Positions 1 through 8,448 are shown, counted from the first letter of the stretch. The stretch is 64,000 nucleotides of DNA from Rhodovulum sp. (GCA_002706605.1 PALT01000018.1:1-64000), one strand, 5' to 3'. Numbers and translations are program-made. Notes: generated by a model not told the origin, from the sequence alone.

Positions 1-8
1 GAGCCAGG

Positions 9-245
9 CTATCGAGCGCCCAGCAAATCGTCAGCAAAGTAGAACGCACTTGTGCGATCTGTGAAATATGCCGATTTTACGCCGCCAGGTAGGGGATGAT
101 CCCCGCGGACGCACCAGCTGTCTTTTGCTGCGATGATGTGGATCGGAGAGGTCTTCGTCGTCGGTTGCTTCGCAAAGGGCTGAACGCGCCACGTGGTGTC
201 GGACACACGCACCAGTTCAGAGTTGTCGCCGTAGACTAAACACAT
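9..245 (-). CDS. small hypothetical protein, 78 aa
   Basis: An ATG-started open frame closes with TAG close to the left edge of the window. The protein has no signal peptide, membrane segment or motif that I recognise. Its base composition resembles the GC-rich genes to the right more than the AT-rich gap beside it, which favours a real gene. There is no clear Shine-Dalgarno sequence before the ATG, so the start, and even the gene, is uncertain. I cannot assign a function, and its left-hand neighbours are not visible. Confidence 0.35.
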   Translation of the reverse strand: MCLVYGDNSELVRVSDTTWRVQPFAKQPTTKTSPIHIIAAKDSWCVRGDHPLPGGVKSAYFTDRTSAFYFADDLLGAR

Positions 246-621
246 ATTTTTGCCATATATTTTTGCGGTACAGGGTCGATTTCTACGTAATCGATCTACC
301 TTGACTTTATTGTGTCATACCCAGTTTTACGTAGCTCAAACCAGTACAAAAGTCGCAGTTTTTCGAATGGTTGCGCAACCAGTCGACCTTTTGCGTAAAA
401 ATGAACCGCGTACAGGTTTCACAACCGCTGCGGGCATATATGCTAAAGTATGTGTTCTTAAACTTGCGATATTTCTCGGCCTGCACTTTACGGTAGTTTT
501 CAAAGTTTGGACCGAATCGTTCACATTGAACATCGTTTTCCATTCACACGGCGATGTGATGACTGTTGGCCTATCAATAAATAAGCGACCGGTCTATTAA
601 TGAATGGGTAAGGAGAATCCC
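246..621. other. AT-rich intergenic region
   Basis: This stretch is clearly poorer in G+C than the rest of the window and contains several TTTACG/ACGTAA-like words (about positions 285, 325, 393 and 488). An open frame of 116 codons crosses it, but its composition and amino-acid content look like chance. It presumably carries the promoters of the divergent genes at 9-245 and 622-1221. Apart from the GACCGGTC palindrome at 587-594 I see no defined element. Confidence 0.5.
587..594. promoter_or_regulatory. palindrome GACCGGTC, candidate TetR operator
   Basis: A perfect 8-base palindrome lies in an imperfect longer one (AATAAGCGACC / GGTCTATTAAT, 8 of 11 positions symmetric), 28 bases before the TetR start codon. 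GACC/GGTC half sites fit what I recall of NemR/AcuR-type TetR regulators, the subfamily the adjacent gene resembles. Its position suggests autorepression of the regulator-SDR-monooxygenase operon. The assignment is inferred from position and symmetry. Confidence 0.45.
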
Positions 622-1221
622 ATGGCCCGACCCAAGAACGAAGCCGCCTATGCACAAAGCCGGACCAAGCTGTTGGAAACCGGTCAGCACCTGTTCCGCA
701 CCAAAAGCTATGCCGACACAGGTATCGCCGAGGTTCTCAGCACCGCCAATGTGCCCAAGGGGTCGTTCTATCACTACTTCCCCACCAAAGAGGATTTCGG
801 CATCGCCGTGGCCCAGCATTACCACGACGACCAAATGGCCACCGCGCGCCGGATGTTGGGGGATACGGACTATGTCCCGCTTGAACGGCTGCGGCGCTTT
901 TTCGACAAGGCCGCGTCGGACATGGCGGGGTTCGGCTATGCCCAAGGGTGTCTGATGTGCAACCTGACCACTGAATTGGCCGATGAACGCCCCGCCTTTC
1001 AGGTCGAGTTGGACCGGCATTGGCGGGAACTGGTCGGTGAATTGGCCATCTGCCTTACGGATGCTGATTTGAATGCGATCGGCCTTGGCCATCTGAGCGC
1101 ACAGGACGCGGCGGATTGGCTGATGAATTGTTGGAGCGGCGCCCTCACACGGATGAAGGCGACCCGCGATCGTACCCCGTTAGATCTGTTTCTAAACACC
1201 GTCTTTAAACACAGGACTTAA
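622..1221 (+). CDS. TetR/AcrR family transcriptional regulator
   Basis: Homodimeric repressor type: an N-terminal helix-turn-helix (about residues 30-50, with the family hallmark KGSFYHYFPTKEDF) followed by an all-helical ligand-binding domain. The hallmark and the GFGYAQGCLMCNLT stretch resemble the AcuR/NemR subfamily, whose known members respond to electrophiles such as acryloyl-CoA or quinones; that ligand class is an inference here. An upstream in-frame ATG exists at 604, but AAGGAG lies just before the ATG at 622, giving a 199-residue protein. It is the first gene of a tight operon with an SDR oxidoreductase and a small monooxygenase, and is likely their repressor through the palindrome at 587-594. 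Confidence 0.9.
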   Translation: MARPKNEAAYAQSRTKLLETGQHLFRTKSYADTGIAEVLSTANVPKGSFYHYFPTKEDFGIAVAQHYHDDQMATARRMLGDTDYVPLERLRRFFDKAASDMAGFGYAQGCLMCNLTTELADERPAFQVELDRHWRELVGELAICLTDADLNAIGLGHLSAQDAADWLMNCWSGALTRMKATRDRTPLDLFLNTVFKHRT

Positions 1222-1227
1222 TCCCAA

Positions 1228-2100
1228 ATGACCAAAACTATTCTTATCACCGGTGCCAGCCGTGGCATCGGGTGGCTCACTGCGCGCGTTTTGACCGAGG
1301 CGGGCCACACCGTTTACGCCGGTATGCGTGACCTGACAGGCCGCAACGCCCAACCCGCTCGCGACCTGATGGAGGCCACCGCCGCCGCCCCCGGCGAACT
1401 GCGCCCCATTTCCCTCGACGTGACGGATGAGGCCCAGATCGCCAGCGCCATCGCCGAGATTGAGGCCGCCGGTCCCTTGGACGTGCTGATCAACAACGCC
1501 GGTGTCATGCCCGTCGGTTTGACCGAGGCCTTTACCGTGGATCAGGCCAAGGACCTATTTGATGTGAACGTCTATGGCATCATGCGCATGACCCGCGCCG
1601 TTCTGCCCGCAATGCGTGCCCGCAAGTCGGGTCAGATCATCAGTATCAGTTCTTCCGCTGGCCGGTTCGGTATGCCGTTCTTTGGCCTTTACTGCGCGTC
1701 CAAATGGGCGATGGAGGCATGGTGCGAGGCGCTGCACTATGAGTTGGAACAGTTCGGTATCGAGAGCCTCTTGGTCGAACCCTCGGGCCATGGCACCGAT
1801 CTGGTGAACACGGCGCCTGCGCCCGATGATCAGGACCGCGCCGACGGCTATGGTGACATTGCCACCGGTCGTGACCGTCTGCTGGGCATGTTCATCGGAA
1901 TGTTCGAGCAAGGCATGGCCGAAAACGACGCGACCAACGTGGCCACCGCGATCCAAGGTCTGATCGAGGGTCCCGCGCCCCGTCCCGTCCGCACCCAAGT
2001 CGGTCAGGACATGGGCGTCACGGCGGTGAATGAGGCCACGGCGCCCATTCAGGCACAACTGATCGACATGTTGCGTCCGATCTACACGGGGGCCATGTGA
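1228..2100 (+). CDS. short-chain dehydrogenase/reductase (SDR)
   Basis: Classical SDR of 290 residues with a Rossmann fold. It has TGASRGIG near the N-terminus (dinucleotide binding), NNAG in the middle, a catalytic Ser in SISSSAG, and the YCASK active-site Tyr/Lys pair around residue 155. It should oxidise or reduce a small alcohol/carbonyl substrate with NAD(P)H in the cytoplasm; the substrate cannot be read from the sequence. It begins six bases after the TetR gene and its stop codon overlaps the start of the next gene. The operon (regulator, SDR, antibiotic-biosynthesis-monooxygenase fold) suggests handling of a reactive carbonyl or quinone. Confidence 0.93.
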   Translation: MTKTILITGASRGIGWLTARVLTEAGHTVYAGMRDLTGRNAQPARDLMEATAAAPGELRPISLDVTDEAQIASAIAEIEAAGPLDVLINNAGVMPVGLTEAFTVDQAKDLFDVNVYGIMRMTRAVLPAMRARKSGQIISISSSAGRFGMPFFGLYCASKWAMEAWCEALHYELEQFGIESLLVEPSGHGTDLVNTAPAPDDQDRADGYGDIATGRDRLLGMFIGMFEQGMAENDATNVATAIQGLIEGPAPRPVRTQVGQDMGVTAVNEATAPIQAQLIDMLRPIYTGAM

Positions 2101-2420
2101 TGTCGAAACTGTTTCTGTTTGCCACCATCCGCATCAAACCCGAGTATTTCGAACAGGCCCGCGCGGCGCTGGAGGGGTTGATGCCCCCCACCTTGGCCGA
2201 GGCGGGATGCCACGTGTTTTCCGCGTTCCAATCGCAGGATCAGGACAACACCCTGCATCTGTTCGAATGCTTTGACGACATGGATGCGCTGAACGCGCAT
2301 TACGCGACGGACTACACCAAAGAGGTCTTCACCGCCTATGAGGAATGGCTGGCCGCGCCGGTTGAGGTGACGAAACTGTCGGCGATTTCGCCCACCACCT
2401 CGGCCCAGTTCGGGGTCTGA
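2100..2420 (+). CDS. antibiotic biosynthesis monooxygenase (ABM) domain protein
   Basis: Single-domain protein of 106 residues with the dimeric alpha-beta barrel (ABM/YgiN-like) pattern: a first strand KLFLFATIRIKP, a helix rich in Ala/Glu, then strands ending in HLFECFDDMDALNAHYAT. Family members act on quinols or small aromatics without a bound cofactor, or simply bind such compounds. The ATG at 2100 shares its A with the SDR stop codon (TGATG); a GTG three bases earlier is also possible. It is translationally coupled to the SDR, so the two probably act on the same compound. A GC-rich hairpin follows. Confidence 0.85.
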   Translation: MSKLFLFATIRIKPEYFEQARAALEGLMPPTLAEAGCHVFSAFQSQDQDNTLHLFECFDDMDALNAHYATDYTKEVFTAYEEWLAAPVEVTKLSAISPTTSAQFGV

Positions 2421-2433
2421 TCGAAAAACGGTT

Positions 2434-2454
2434 CGGGCCGCCCCGCGCGGCCCG
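2434..2454 (+). terminator. GC-rich hairpin after the TetR-SDR-ABM operon
   Basis: A perfect 8-base-pair stem (CGGGCCGC/GCGGCCCG) with a 5-base loop lies 13 bases after the ABM stop codon. The following bases contain only a short T run, so it is either a weak intrinsic terminator or an RNA-stabilising 3' hairpin. Confidence 0.55.
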
Positions 2455-2579
2455 GATCGCCTTTACCTGCGTTAAAATTATCCTAAAGAGTGTGTTTTAT
2501 CCCCTTAATTGGGGGTCAATCGAGCTTTGCATCAGCGTTATTCTTTTGGGGTGGGTCCACTCCCCTATCGAGGTGTTAA

Positions 2580-3437
2580 ATGGTGCGAAAGAAATATACC
2601 TTTCAGCAGGTTTTTCATGCCGTGGTTGTCGCGGTGGTCGTCACGCTCGGCCTTTCCGTGCAGCGGGCAACGGCAGAGCCCTATACGATCGGGATCGTCC
2701 CCCAGTTCGACAGTCGCCAGTTGTCGGCGACATGGACCCCAATCATCGACTATCTGGAATCCGAGACGGGGTATGAGTTCACCTTTGTCGGATCGCCGCG
2801 CATTCCGGAATTCGAGGTCGCGTTCAAAAACGGCGAGTTCGATTTCGCCTATATGAACCCCTATCACGTCCTGCGCGCGGCTGAGGCACAGGGCTATCAA
2901 CCCTTGGTGCGGGATGGCGGGCGCAAACTCTATGGTGTGTTGGTTGTGCAAAAGAACGGGCCGATCCAAGACCTGTCGGACCTGAACGGCGGCCAGATCG
3001 CATTTCCCGCGCCGAATGCCCTTGGCGCGTCGTTGATGATGCGGGCGTTGTTGGTTCGCGAGCATGGTCTCGATTTTCAGTCGGTGTTCGTGTCGACGCA
3101 TACCTCGGCCTATATGAATGTCGCGCTGGGTCAGGCGGATGCCGCGGGCGGGGTGCAATCGACCCTGAACCAATTGGCCCCCGAGGTGCGTGAGCGTTTG
3201 CGCATCATCTATGAAACGCCAAGGGTCGAACCCCATCCGGTCGTCGCCCATCCCCGCGTTCCCGACGCGGTGCGTGATGCCGTGCGCGATGCCTTTCTTA
3301 AACTCGGCCAGAGCGAAGAGGGTTTGGCCCTATTGGCGCCCGTTCCCATGAAGATGCCGGTGCCCGCGACGTATAACGACTATTTGCCTCTGTCGGTCAT
3401 GGGGCTTGAGGTCTTCTATGTGAAATCCGGCCTGTAG
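2580..3437 (+). CDS. PhnD-like periplasmic phosphate/phosphonate-type binding protein
   Basis: 285 residues with an N-terminal signal peptide (basic MVRKK, hydrophobic core to about residue 27, cleavage near TAEPY) and one PhnD-like type II binding fold: [12 protein letters not shown] at the start, then the [14 protein letters not shown] segment near residue 90 that contacts the anion in the family. No permease or ATPase gene is nearby. Instead it lies nine bases before a hybrid histidine kinase with a periplasmic loop, so it more likely serves as a sensory ligand receptor than as an uptake component. A small CCCC-TTAATT-GGGG palindrome lies at 2501-2514 upstream. The ligand is unknown; phosphate, phosphite, phosphonates and other oxyanions are all bound within the family. 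Confidence 0.85.
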   Translation: MVRKKYTFQQVFHAVVVAVVVTLGLSVQRATAEPYTIGIVPQFDSRQLSATWTPIIDYLESETGYEFTFVGSPRIPEFEVAFKNGEFDFAYMNPYHVLRAAEAQGYQPLVRDGGRKLYGVLVVQKNGPIQDLSDLNGGQIAFPAPNALGASLMMRALLVREHGLDFQSVFVSTHTSAYMNVALGQADAAGGVQSTLNQLAPEVRERLRIIYETPRVEPHPVVAHPRVPDAVRDAVRDAFLKLGQSEEGLALLAPVPMKMPVPATYNDYLPLSVMGLEVFYVKSGL

Positions 3438-3445
3438 GGGGGGCT

Positions 3446-5317
3446 ATGTGGGGAAACATCCAACAACGCTTTGCCATCCTGATGTTGATGGTGGCCCTGT
3501 TGTTCGGGTCCGTTTTCACATGGATCTGGGTGCCCCAAATCCGCGATATGGTCATCAACATCCAAAAGCGCGAGATCGACACCCAGCTAGAGGTGCTGGG
3601 CGACGGAATTTTGCCGTTCCTTTTGCAACGCCAATACGCCGCCGTCTATGAGACCATGCAAAGTGTTCAGGATCGTCACCCCGATTGGCCGGTGCTTGAG
3701 GTCTATTTGGCCGATGGGGCGCGTCTCTATCCGCTGACCGAACCCGCTGCACCGGGGAACGATAAAGTCTCGGTGCATGAGGTGACGATCTCTTTGCGCG
3801 GTGAGGACCTTGCCCATATCCGCGCGGTGGTCAGTTTGCAGGGCGTGGTGCAATCCCTGTCGCGCCAGACGGATGGGTTGATCATCCTGTTCGGCGTGAT
3901 CTTTGCGGGCGGGATCCTGTCACAGGCCCTGTTGTTGGGGATGTTGGTGCGGCGACGCGCAAAGCTATTGCTAAAGGCCGCCAATGAGGTCGCGCGTGGC
4001 AATTTCCGCGCGGCCCTCCCCCCCGAAACAGATGATGAGATCGGCCAGCTCTCGGCGGGCTTTTCCGCCATGCGCGACCAGATCGAGGACAAGGAAAAGT
4101 CCCTGATCGCCGCGCGCGAACGGGCCGAGGCCGCCGCCACCGCCAAGACGCAATTCCTTGCCACGATGAGCCACGAAATCCGCACGCCCCTAAACGGTGT
4201 CATCCCCATGGCGCAATTGTTGGCCGACAGTGACCTGACCCCTGAACAACGTCACTGTGTCGATGTGATCCAGACCTCGGCCAGCGCGTTGCAGACGATC
4301 ATCGAGGACATTCTGGATTTCTCGAAACTTGAGGCCGGTCGCCTTGTGTTACGCAATGATGCCTTCAGTCTGGGGGACCTGATGAAAGAGGTGGGGCATA
4401 TGTTGTCGCCACAGGCCTTTGCACAGGGGTTGCAACTTGCCGTCAAGATCGACCCGAACGTTCCGGACAAGATCGTGGGGGACAAGGCGCGTGTCCGTCA
4501 GGTCCTGATCAATCTGGTCGGCAACGCGATCAAGTTCACCGACCGTGGACGGGTGCGGATGCATGCCCGTCTGGCCGAAGCGGGAGATACGATCGAACTG
4601 CGGGTGTTGGACACGGGTATCGGCATTCCCAAAGAAGATCAAAAGGTGATTTTTGACCGCTTTTCACAGGTCGACAGCAGCGACAACCGCCGGTTTCAGG
4701 GCACGGGCCTTGGCCTTGCGATTTGTTCGGAACTGGTGCGGCATATGGGCGGTGAGATCGGCGTCAAAAGCCGTCTGGGCCACGGCAGCATTTTCTGGGT
4801 CCACCTGCCCCTTGTGACCATGCCTGAACTGGTGGCGCCTGTGTCCTTTGAGATTTGCGAAACATGTGATCTGCCGGTTGAAGAATACCTCGACATTCTG
4901 ATTGTGGATGACAACGCCCTGAACCTTGATGTGGTCAGTGCGGTTTTGACCGCGATGGGGCACAAGACAAATACGGTGAACAGTGGCCGAAAGGCCGTGG
5001 ATATGGTCAAGACGCGCAAATTCGATCTGGTGCTGATGGATTTGCAGATGCCCGATATGAACGGCGTGCAGGCGACCGAGGCGATCCGCCGTCTGCCCCC
5101 GCCCCGCAATAGTGTGCCCATCGTCGGCCTCAGCGCCAGTACAAGCGAACAGGACAGTGCCGTTGCTCTTGCGGCGGGGATGGATTCGTTCCTGTCCAAA
5201 CCCCTGTCCCGACCCAAGCTTGAGGCCGTTCTGCGCCGTTTGCATTGCGCGGTTCCTGCGGGCGCGACCGGTCCCACGCCCGAGGCAAGTCAGGGCGCAT
5301 CGGCGCATCAGGCTTGA
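3446..5317 (+). CDS. hybrid sensor histidine kinase/response regulator
   Basis: 623 residues at the inner membrane. Order of parts: TM1 (about 10-28), a periplasmic region of roughly 110 residues, TM2 (about 145-168), HAMP (about 170-222), a HisKA domain with the phospho-accepting His243 in [12 protein letters not shown], a HATPase_c domain (N box [12 protein letters not shown] boxes DTGIGIP and GTGLGLAI), and a C-terminal receiver with Asp532 in [13 protein letters not shown]. There is no Hpt domain, so a separate phosphotransfer protein or response regulator must exist elsewhere. The nine-base gap to the PhnD-like gene supports a sensory pair in which the binding protein docks on the periplasmic loop. 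No output regulator is adjacent; the following GntR gene is a one-component regulator. Confidence 0.93.
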   Translation: MWGNIQQRFAILMLMVALLFGSVFTWIWVPQIRDMVINIQKREIDTQLEVLGDGILPFLLQRQYAAVYETMQSVQDRHPDWPVLEVYLADGARLYPLTEPAAPGNDKVSVHEVTISLRGEDLAHIRAVVSLQGVVQSLSRQTDGLIILFGVIFAGGILSQALLLGMLVRRRAKLLLKAANEVARGNFRAALPPETDDEIGQLSAGFSAMRDQIEDKEKSLIAARERAEAAATAKTQFLATMSHEIRTPLNGVIPMAQLLADSDLTPEQRHCVDVIQTSASALQTIIEDILDFSKLEAGRLVLRNDAFSLGDLMKEVGHMLSPQAFAQGLQLAVKIDPNVPDKIVGDKARVRQVLINLVGNAIKFTDRGRVRMHARLAEAGDTIELRVLDTGIGIPKEDQKVIFDRFSQVDSSDNRRFQGTGLGLAICSELVRHMGGEIGVKSRLGHGSIFWVHLPLVTMPELVAPVSFEICETCDLPVEEYLDILIVDDNALNLDVVSAVLTAMGHKTNTVNSGRKAVDMVKTRKFDLVLMDLQMPDMNGVQATEAIRRLPPPRNSVPIVGLSASTSEQDSAVALAAGMDSFLSKPLSRPKLEAVLRRLHCAVPAGATGPTPEASQGASAHQA

Positions 5318-5364
5318 TGCCGATAGTCCCTGCGGCGTACCTTGGGTAAAAAGCAGGACCACAC

Positions 5365-6078
5365 ATGCCCCCAACCGCCCCCCGCCGATCCCGCGCCCAT
5401 CAGATTGCCGAGCAAATCCGCGATGCGATCATCGAGGCGCGTTTTGATTTCGGGGAACCAATTTCCGAGGAAAGCCTCGCCGCCGCGTTTGAGGTCAGTC
5501 GCACCCCCGTGCGCGAGGCGCTGGGCCAGCTTCAGATGCAGGAACTGGTTGAGGTGCGCCCGCGCGCCGGAACGTTCGTGTTCACGCCGACCATGGCGGA
5601 CATCACCGCGTTGAACGAATACCGCCTGTTGCTAGAGGTGCAGGCCGCCCATCTGGCCATTGTGCGAAATCAGGTGGCGCTGGCCCGCGATCTGGCCCCG
5701 CTGGTGACGCGGTTGCAACGCGCCGTGACCGAGGAAGACACCCCCGCCATCGGGCGGCTGGACACACAGGTGCACCGCACCATCGTGGCGCATGCGGACA
5801 ACGAATACCTGTTGCGAGGCTACGATATGATCCTGCCCCGCGCGGCGTGTCTGCGGGCCCAACTGTCCCGCCGTCTGACCCACGAACCGCATTGGGCCTT
5901 TGGCGAATACGAGAACCTTGCCGGTTTCGTGCGCCGTGGCGAGATCGACAAGCTGGTCGCGACACTGACCGACAACAGCCAGCGCACCGGCGAATTGTAT
6001 CGTCAGGTGTTTCTGGACGGGGCCGAACCGGTGGACACCGAAATCAGCCGCCTGCGTGCCCGTCTGACCGGTGCCTAG
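5365..6078 (+). CDS. GntR family transcriptional regulator (FCD type)
   Basis: 237 residues: an N-terminal winged helix-turn-helix (about 10-75; FEVSRTPVREALGQLQ is the recognition region) and a C-terminal FCD helical ligand domain of the FadR/VanR group (about 90-220), including the Asp/His residues (LDTQVHRTIVAHADN and HEPHW) that usually coordinate a metal and a carboxylate ligand. It lies 47 bases after the kinase gene and 146 bases before purU. Its target is not evident from the sequence; control of the neighbouring purU or of a catabolic operon elsewhere are both possible. Confidence 0.9.
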   Translation: MPPTAPRRSRAHQIAEQIRDAIIEARFDFGEPISEESLAAAFEVSRTPVREALGQLQMQELVEVRPRAGTFVFTPTMADITALNEYRLLLEVQAAHLAIVRNQVALARDLAPLVTRLQRAVTEEDTPAIGRLDTQVHRTIVAHADNEYLLRGYDMILPRAACLRAQLSRRLTHEPHWAFGEYENLAGFVRRGEIDKLVATLTDNSQRTGELYRQVFLDGAEPVDTEISRLRARLTGA

Positions 6079-6224
6079 GGGCCTGATTGCGTCACAAGAT
6101 CATCACAAGGTCGCTTTCGTTTAGAGTCCGGTCGCACGGGGCACTAGCGCCCTAGGCGTGGTTGTCATACTCCGGCTATGACCAGAGACGTTGCGCACAC
6201 TGCCGCACCAAAGGAACAACCGAA

Positions 6225-7109
6225 ATGACGCATTACGCATTGACCGTCACCTGCCCTTCGACCCGCGGTATCGTCGCCGCGATCGCGAATTACCTTGCGG
6301 ATCAGGGCTGTAACATCACCGACAGTTCGCAGTACGACGACTCGGAAACTGGCAACTTTTTCATGCGTGTCAGCTTTGAGTTCGACGGTTCGCTGGATCT
6401 GGACGCATTGAACGCCGGCTTTGACGGTGTGGCCAAAGAATTCGGCATGGACTTCGCGTTCCACGACCAGTCGGAAAAGATGAAGGTCATCATCATGGTC
6501 AGCCGGTTCGGCCACTGCCTGAACGACCTGCTGTACCGCTGGCGCATTGGCGCGCTGCCGATCGATATTGTGGCCGTCATCTCGAACCACATGGATTACC
6601 AAAAGGTTGTCGTGAACCACGACCTGCCGTTCCATTGCATCAAGGTGACCAAGGAAAACAAACCCGTCGCCGAAGCCCAGATCATGGACATCGTGAACGA
6701 CACCGGTGCCGAGTTGATCGTACTGGCCCGCTATATGCAGGTTCTGTCGGATGAGATGTGCACGAAAATGTCGGGCAAGATCATCAACATCCACCACTCG
6801 TTCCTGCCGTCGTTCAAGGGCGCAAACCCCTACAAACAGGCGTATGAGCGTGGCGTGAAACTGATCGGGGCGACGTCGCACTATGTGACCGCCGATCTGG
6901 ATGAGGGTCCGATTATCGAACAGGACACCGTGCGTGTGACCCATGCGCAATCGCCGTCGGATTACGTGTCCCTTGGCCGTGACGTCGAGGCACAGGTCCT
7001 TGCCCGCGCGATCCACGCCCACATCCACCGCCGCGTGTTCCTCAACGGCAATAAAACCGTTGTCTTCCCCGCCTCGCCGGGCTCCTACGCGTCGGAGAAA
7101 ATGGGCTAA
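6225..7109 (+). CDS. purU: formyltetrahydrofolate deformylase PurU
   Basis: 294 residues: an N-terminal ACT domain (about 1-80, starting YALTVTCPSTRGIVAAIA) and a C-terminal formyl-transferase-like catalytic domain with the conserved IINIHHSFLPSFKGANPY (catalytic His) and an Asp in LDEGPIIEQD. It hydrolyses 10-formyl-THF to formate and THF, balancing one-carbon pools and feeding formate to purine synthesis. The open frame extends upstream to 6162, but AAGGA precedes the ATG at 6225 at good spacing and the protein then begins like its family. Its stop codon directly abuts the stop of the convergent PRC-barrel gene, with no bases between them. Confidence 0.96.
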   Translation: MTHYALTVTCPSTRGIVAAIANYLADQGCNITDSSQYDDSETGNFFMRVSFEFDGSLDLDALNAGFDGVAKEFGMDFAFHDQSEKMKVIIMVSRFGHCLNDLLYRWRIGALPIDIVAVISNHMDYQKVVVNHDLPFHCIKVTKENKPVAEAQIMDIVNDTGAELIVLARYMQVLSDEMCTKMSGKIINIHHSFLPSFKGANPYKQAYERGVKLIGATSHYVTADLDEGPIIEQDTVRVTHAQSPSDYVSLGRDVEAQVLARAIHAHIHRRVFLNGNKTVVFPASPGSYASEKMG

Positions 7110-7523
7110 TCACCCATTGAATTCAGGAATATCGGTCAGCGCCGCGTGGCGCTGATCGGTCTGCACGGCAAACCCCGTCACCGTGTCGTGCACCGTCATG
7201 GCGTTCATGTTCAGTGCGATGTCGTGATCCAGCAGAAACAGCACATGGTCCAACGTAATCACCGCGCCGGTGATGCGCCCGTGGCCGTCTACCATCAGTT
7301 CTGCGATAAACCCGACCTGATCATTCGCCGCGTCATAAACTGGCGCGCCCATCAGACGGTCCACGTCGATGTCCGTAAAGGTCAGCGCCGCCTCGGGCAC
7401 AATCGGTCCATAAAGGGCGGCGGGCACCGCGCTCTCGGCTTCGGGCAGGGGCGCGGCGGCCACAGCGCCGACAAGGGCCATCGGTGCCAAGACCTTGCCC
7501 AAGGTTGCTTGCGTCAAAAACAT
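7110..7523 (-). CDS. PRC-barrel domain protein, probably exported
   Basis: 137 residues from the ATG at 7523, which has AAGGGG upstream; longer in-frame starts give an implausible N-terminus. A hydrophobic N-terminal segment (about 10-25, ending AAAPLPEAESA) looks like a signal peptide. The rest holds a PRC-barrel fold, LMGAPVYDAANDQVGFIAELMVD followed in the sequence by GAVITLDHVLFL, here described in two parts. PRC-barrel proteins of this kind are common stress-induced envelope proteins of unknown biochemical role. It has its own GGAAC-N17-CGTT promoter (7560-7585), the same type as its stress-protein neighbours. A second PRC-barrel protein with the same promoter type lies at 45545-46078. 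Confidence 0.8.
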   Translation of the reverse strand: MFLTQATLGKVLAPMALVGAVAAAPLPEAESAVPAALYGPIVPEAALTFTDIDVDRLMGAPVYDAANDQVGFIAELMVDGHGRITGAVITLDHVLFLLDHDIALNMNAMTVHDTVTGFAVQTDQRHAALTDIPEFNG

Positions 7524-7559
7524 ATCGCCATCCCCTTTCCGTGTTGCAGTTGTGGTGAC

Positions 7560-7585
7560 AACGCGCCAGATGGGGTGCGGGTTCC
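7560..7585 (-). promoter_or_regulatory. EcfG-type general stress promoter
   Basis: On the minus strand GGAAC (7581-7585) is followed after exactly 17 bases by CGTT (7560-7563), 37 bases before the ATG of the PRC-barrel gene. GGAAC-N16/17-CGTT is the published consensus for EcfG sigma factors of alphaproteobacteria. Four further copies with the same spacing occur in this window. Confidence 0.75.
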
Positions 7586-7625
7586 CGATTTTCGATAAAA
7601 GCCAAGTAAAATCAATGTGATCGGC

Positions 7626-7657
7626 AAAAAAAGACCGCGCAGCCATGCCGCGCGGTC
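7626..7657 (-). terminator. intrinsic terminator of the holin-like/DUF883 operon
   Basis: An 8-base-pair stem (7633-7640 with 7650-7657) is preceded on the plus strand by seven A residues, which read as a U run at the end of a minus-strand transcript. It lies 55 bases beyond the stop of the gene at 7712-8062. Confidence 0.8.
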
Positions 7658-7711
7658 AAGGAAGGGTCACCATACCAACAGAAACTCGTTACAAACGGGA
7701 AGAAACCATAT

Positions 7712-8062
7712 TCAATGGGGGTGGCTATTGCGCGTTGCGACGCGCGTGCCCTGAGAAAATCCATTCATGAATGCCCCCGTCAGATCGGGGGTGGGTTGCG
7801 GGTGCGGTGTGGGCACGGGATGCGCGTCTTCATAGGACTGTGCGCCGATCACATGGGCACGCAACAGGACCAAGGCCCCCGCGCCCACATAGGCACACCC
7901 GATGACAATCGCGGCGAATTGGGCATCCGCCATAGCGACTATCGTCATCCACGCGGCGGCGGTCAGGAACCCCGCGCCCACGGCGCCAAGGATCCATCCC
8001 GCGATGCCCAATCCGACCTGTCGCGCCTTACGCTCGGCCTTATGTTGCACCCGGCCCAGCAT
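7712..8062 (-). CDS. small two-TM membrane protein, phage-holin-III-like superfamily
   Basis: 116 residues with two predicted membrane helices (about 17-42 and 48-69), a short basic N-terminus and a soluble, proline-rich C-terminal tail (HPVPTPHPQPTP). The pattern matches the widespread putative actinobacterial holin-X/YqjE-type superfamily, often found beside YqjD/ElaB/DUF883 proteins in stress-regulated operons. It has no link to phage here. Its start overlaps the stop of the DUF883-like gene, so the two are co-translated, and expression probably comes from the stress promoter at 8423-8448. The biochemical role is unknown. Confidence 0.72.
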   Translation of the reverse strand: MLGRVQHKAERKARQVGLGIAGWILGAVGAGFLTAAAWMTIVAMADAQFAAIVIGCAYVGAGALVLLRAHVIGAQSYEDAHPVPTPHPQPTPDLTGAFMNGFSQGTRVATRNSHPH

Positions 8063-8385
8063 TATTTACGGGCCGTCAGAAAACCCAGAACAAAGCCCAG
8101 ACCGGTCGCAATACCCACGGCGGCGGCAGGGTTTTCGCGCACCGACTGTTGCGCCTTTTCGGCGGCTTGGCCGGCGGCGACTTGGGCGTCTTGCATGACG
8201 GCCTTGCCTTGGGCCTGCAGGTGGTTTGCGGCGTCTGTTGCGGATGCTTTGATTTGATCTTTGCGGGCGGTGCCCATGTCAGCGATCGTATTGCTAAGCG
8301 CCGACAGGTCCGACTTGAGCGCGGCGATCTGCGCGTGCAGGTCTTCGGCGTCAGCGGTTTTACCATTCGTCATTGCGCGTGCCAT
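8062..8385 (-). CDS. DUF883/YqjD/ElaB-like membrane-anchored protein
   Basis: 107 residues from the ATG at 8385, which has a strong GGAGG five bases upstream; the open frame continues to 8433 but without such a site. A long Ala/Gln-rich amphipathic helix or coiled coil (about 10-78) is followed by the family hallmark [20 protein letters not shown], a C-terminal tail anchor. E. coli relatives (YqjD, ElaB) bind ribosomes at the inner membrane in stationary phase; that role is only an analogy here. It is the first gene of a two-gene operon with the holin-like protein, driven by the GGAAC-N17-CGTT promoter at 8423-8448. Confidence 0.8.
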   Translation of the reverse strand: MARAMTNGKTADAEDLHAQIAALKSDLSALSNTIADMGTARKDQIKASATDAANHLQAQGKAVMQDAQVAAGQAAEKAQQSVRENPAAAVGIATGLGFVLGFLTARK

Positions 8386-8422
8386 TTTGGCCTCCAGAAA
8401 TTCGTTGCGTTGTTGCAGGGAC

Positions 8423-8448
8423 AACGGGGCCACCCCGCCGGTGGTTCC
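8423..8448 (-). promoter_or_regulatory. EcfG-type general stress promoter (minus strand of a divergent pair)
   Basis: On the minus strand GGAAC (8444-8448) and CGTT (8423-8426) are separated by 17 bases, 37 bases before the ATG of the DUF883-like gene. Its -35 element forms, with the -35 of the plus-strand promoter at 8472, an inverted repeat GGTTCC...GGAACC. Confidence 0.78.

Noticed and set aside
250-600. A 116-codon open frame on the plus strand in the AT-rich gap
   Set aside because: Its composition and amino-acid content are unlike real genes here, it has no ribosome site, and it runs through the promoter region of the TetR gene.
574-1092. Long open frame on the strand opposite the TetR gene
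   Set aside because: It is a shadow of the coding strand; GC-rich genes in this window leave long open frames in other frames, and the TetR frame has clear domain motifs.
7712-8062. Phage holin / prophage remnant
   Set aside because: The holin-like fold is a general small membrane protein superfamily; no other phage gene is near, and the partner gene is DUF883 with a stress promoter.
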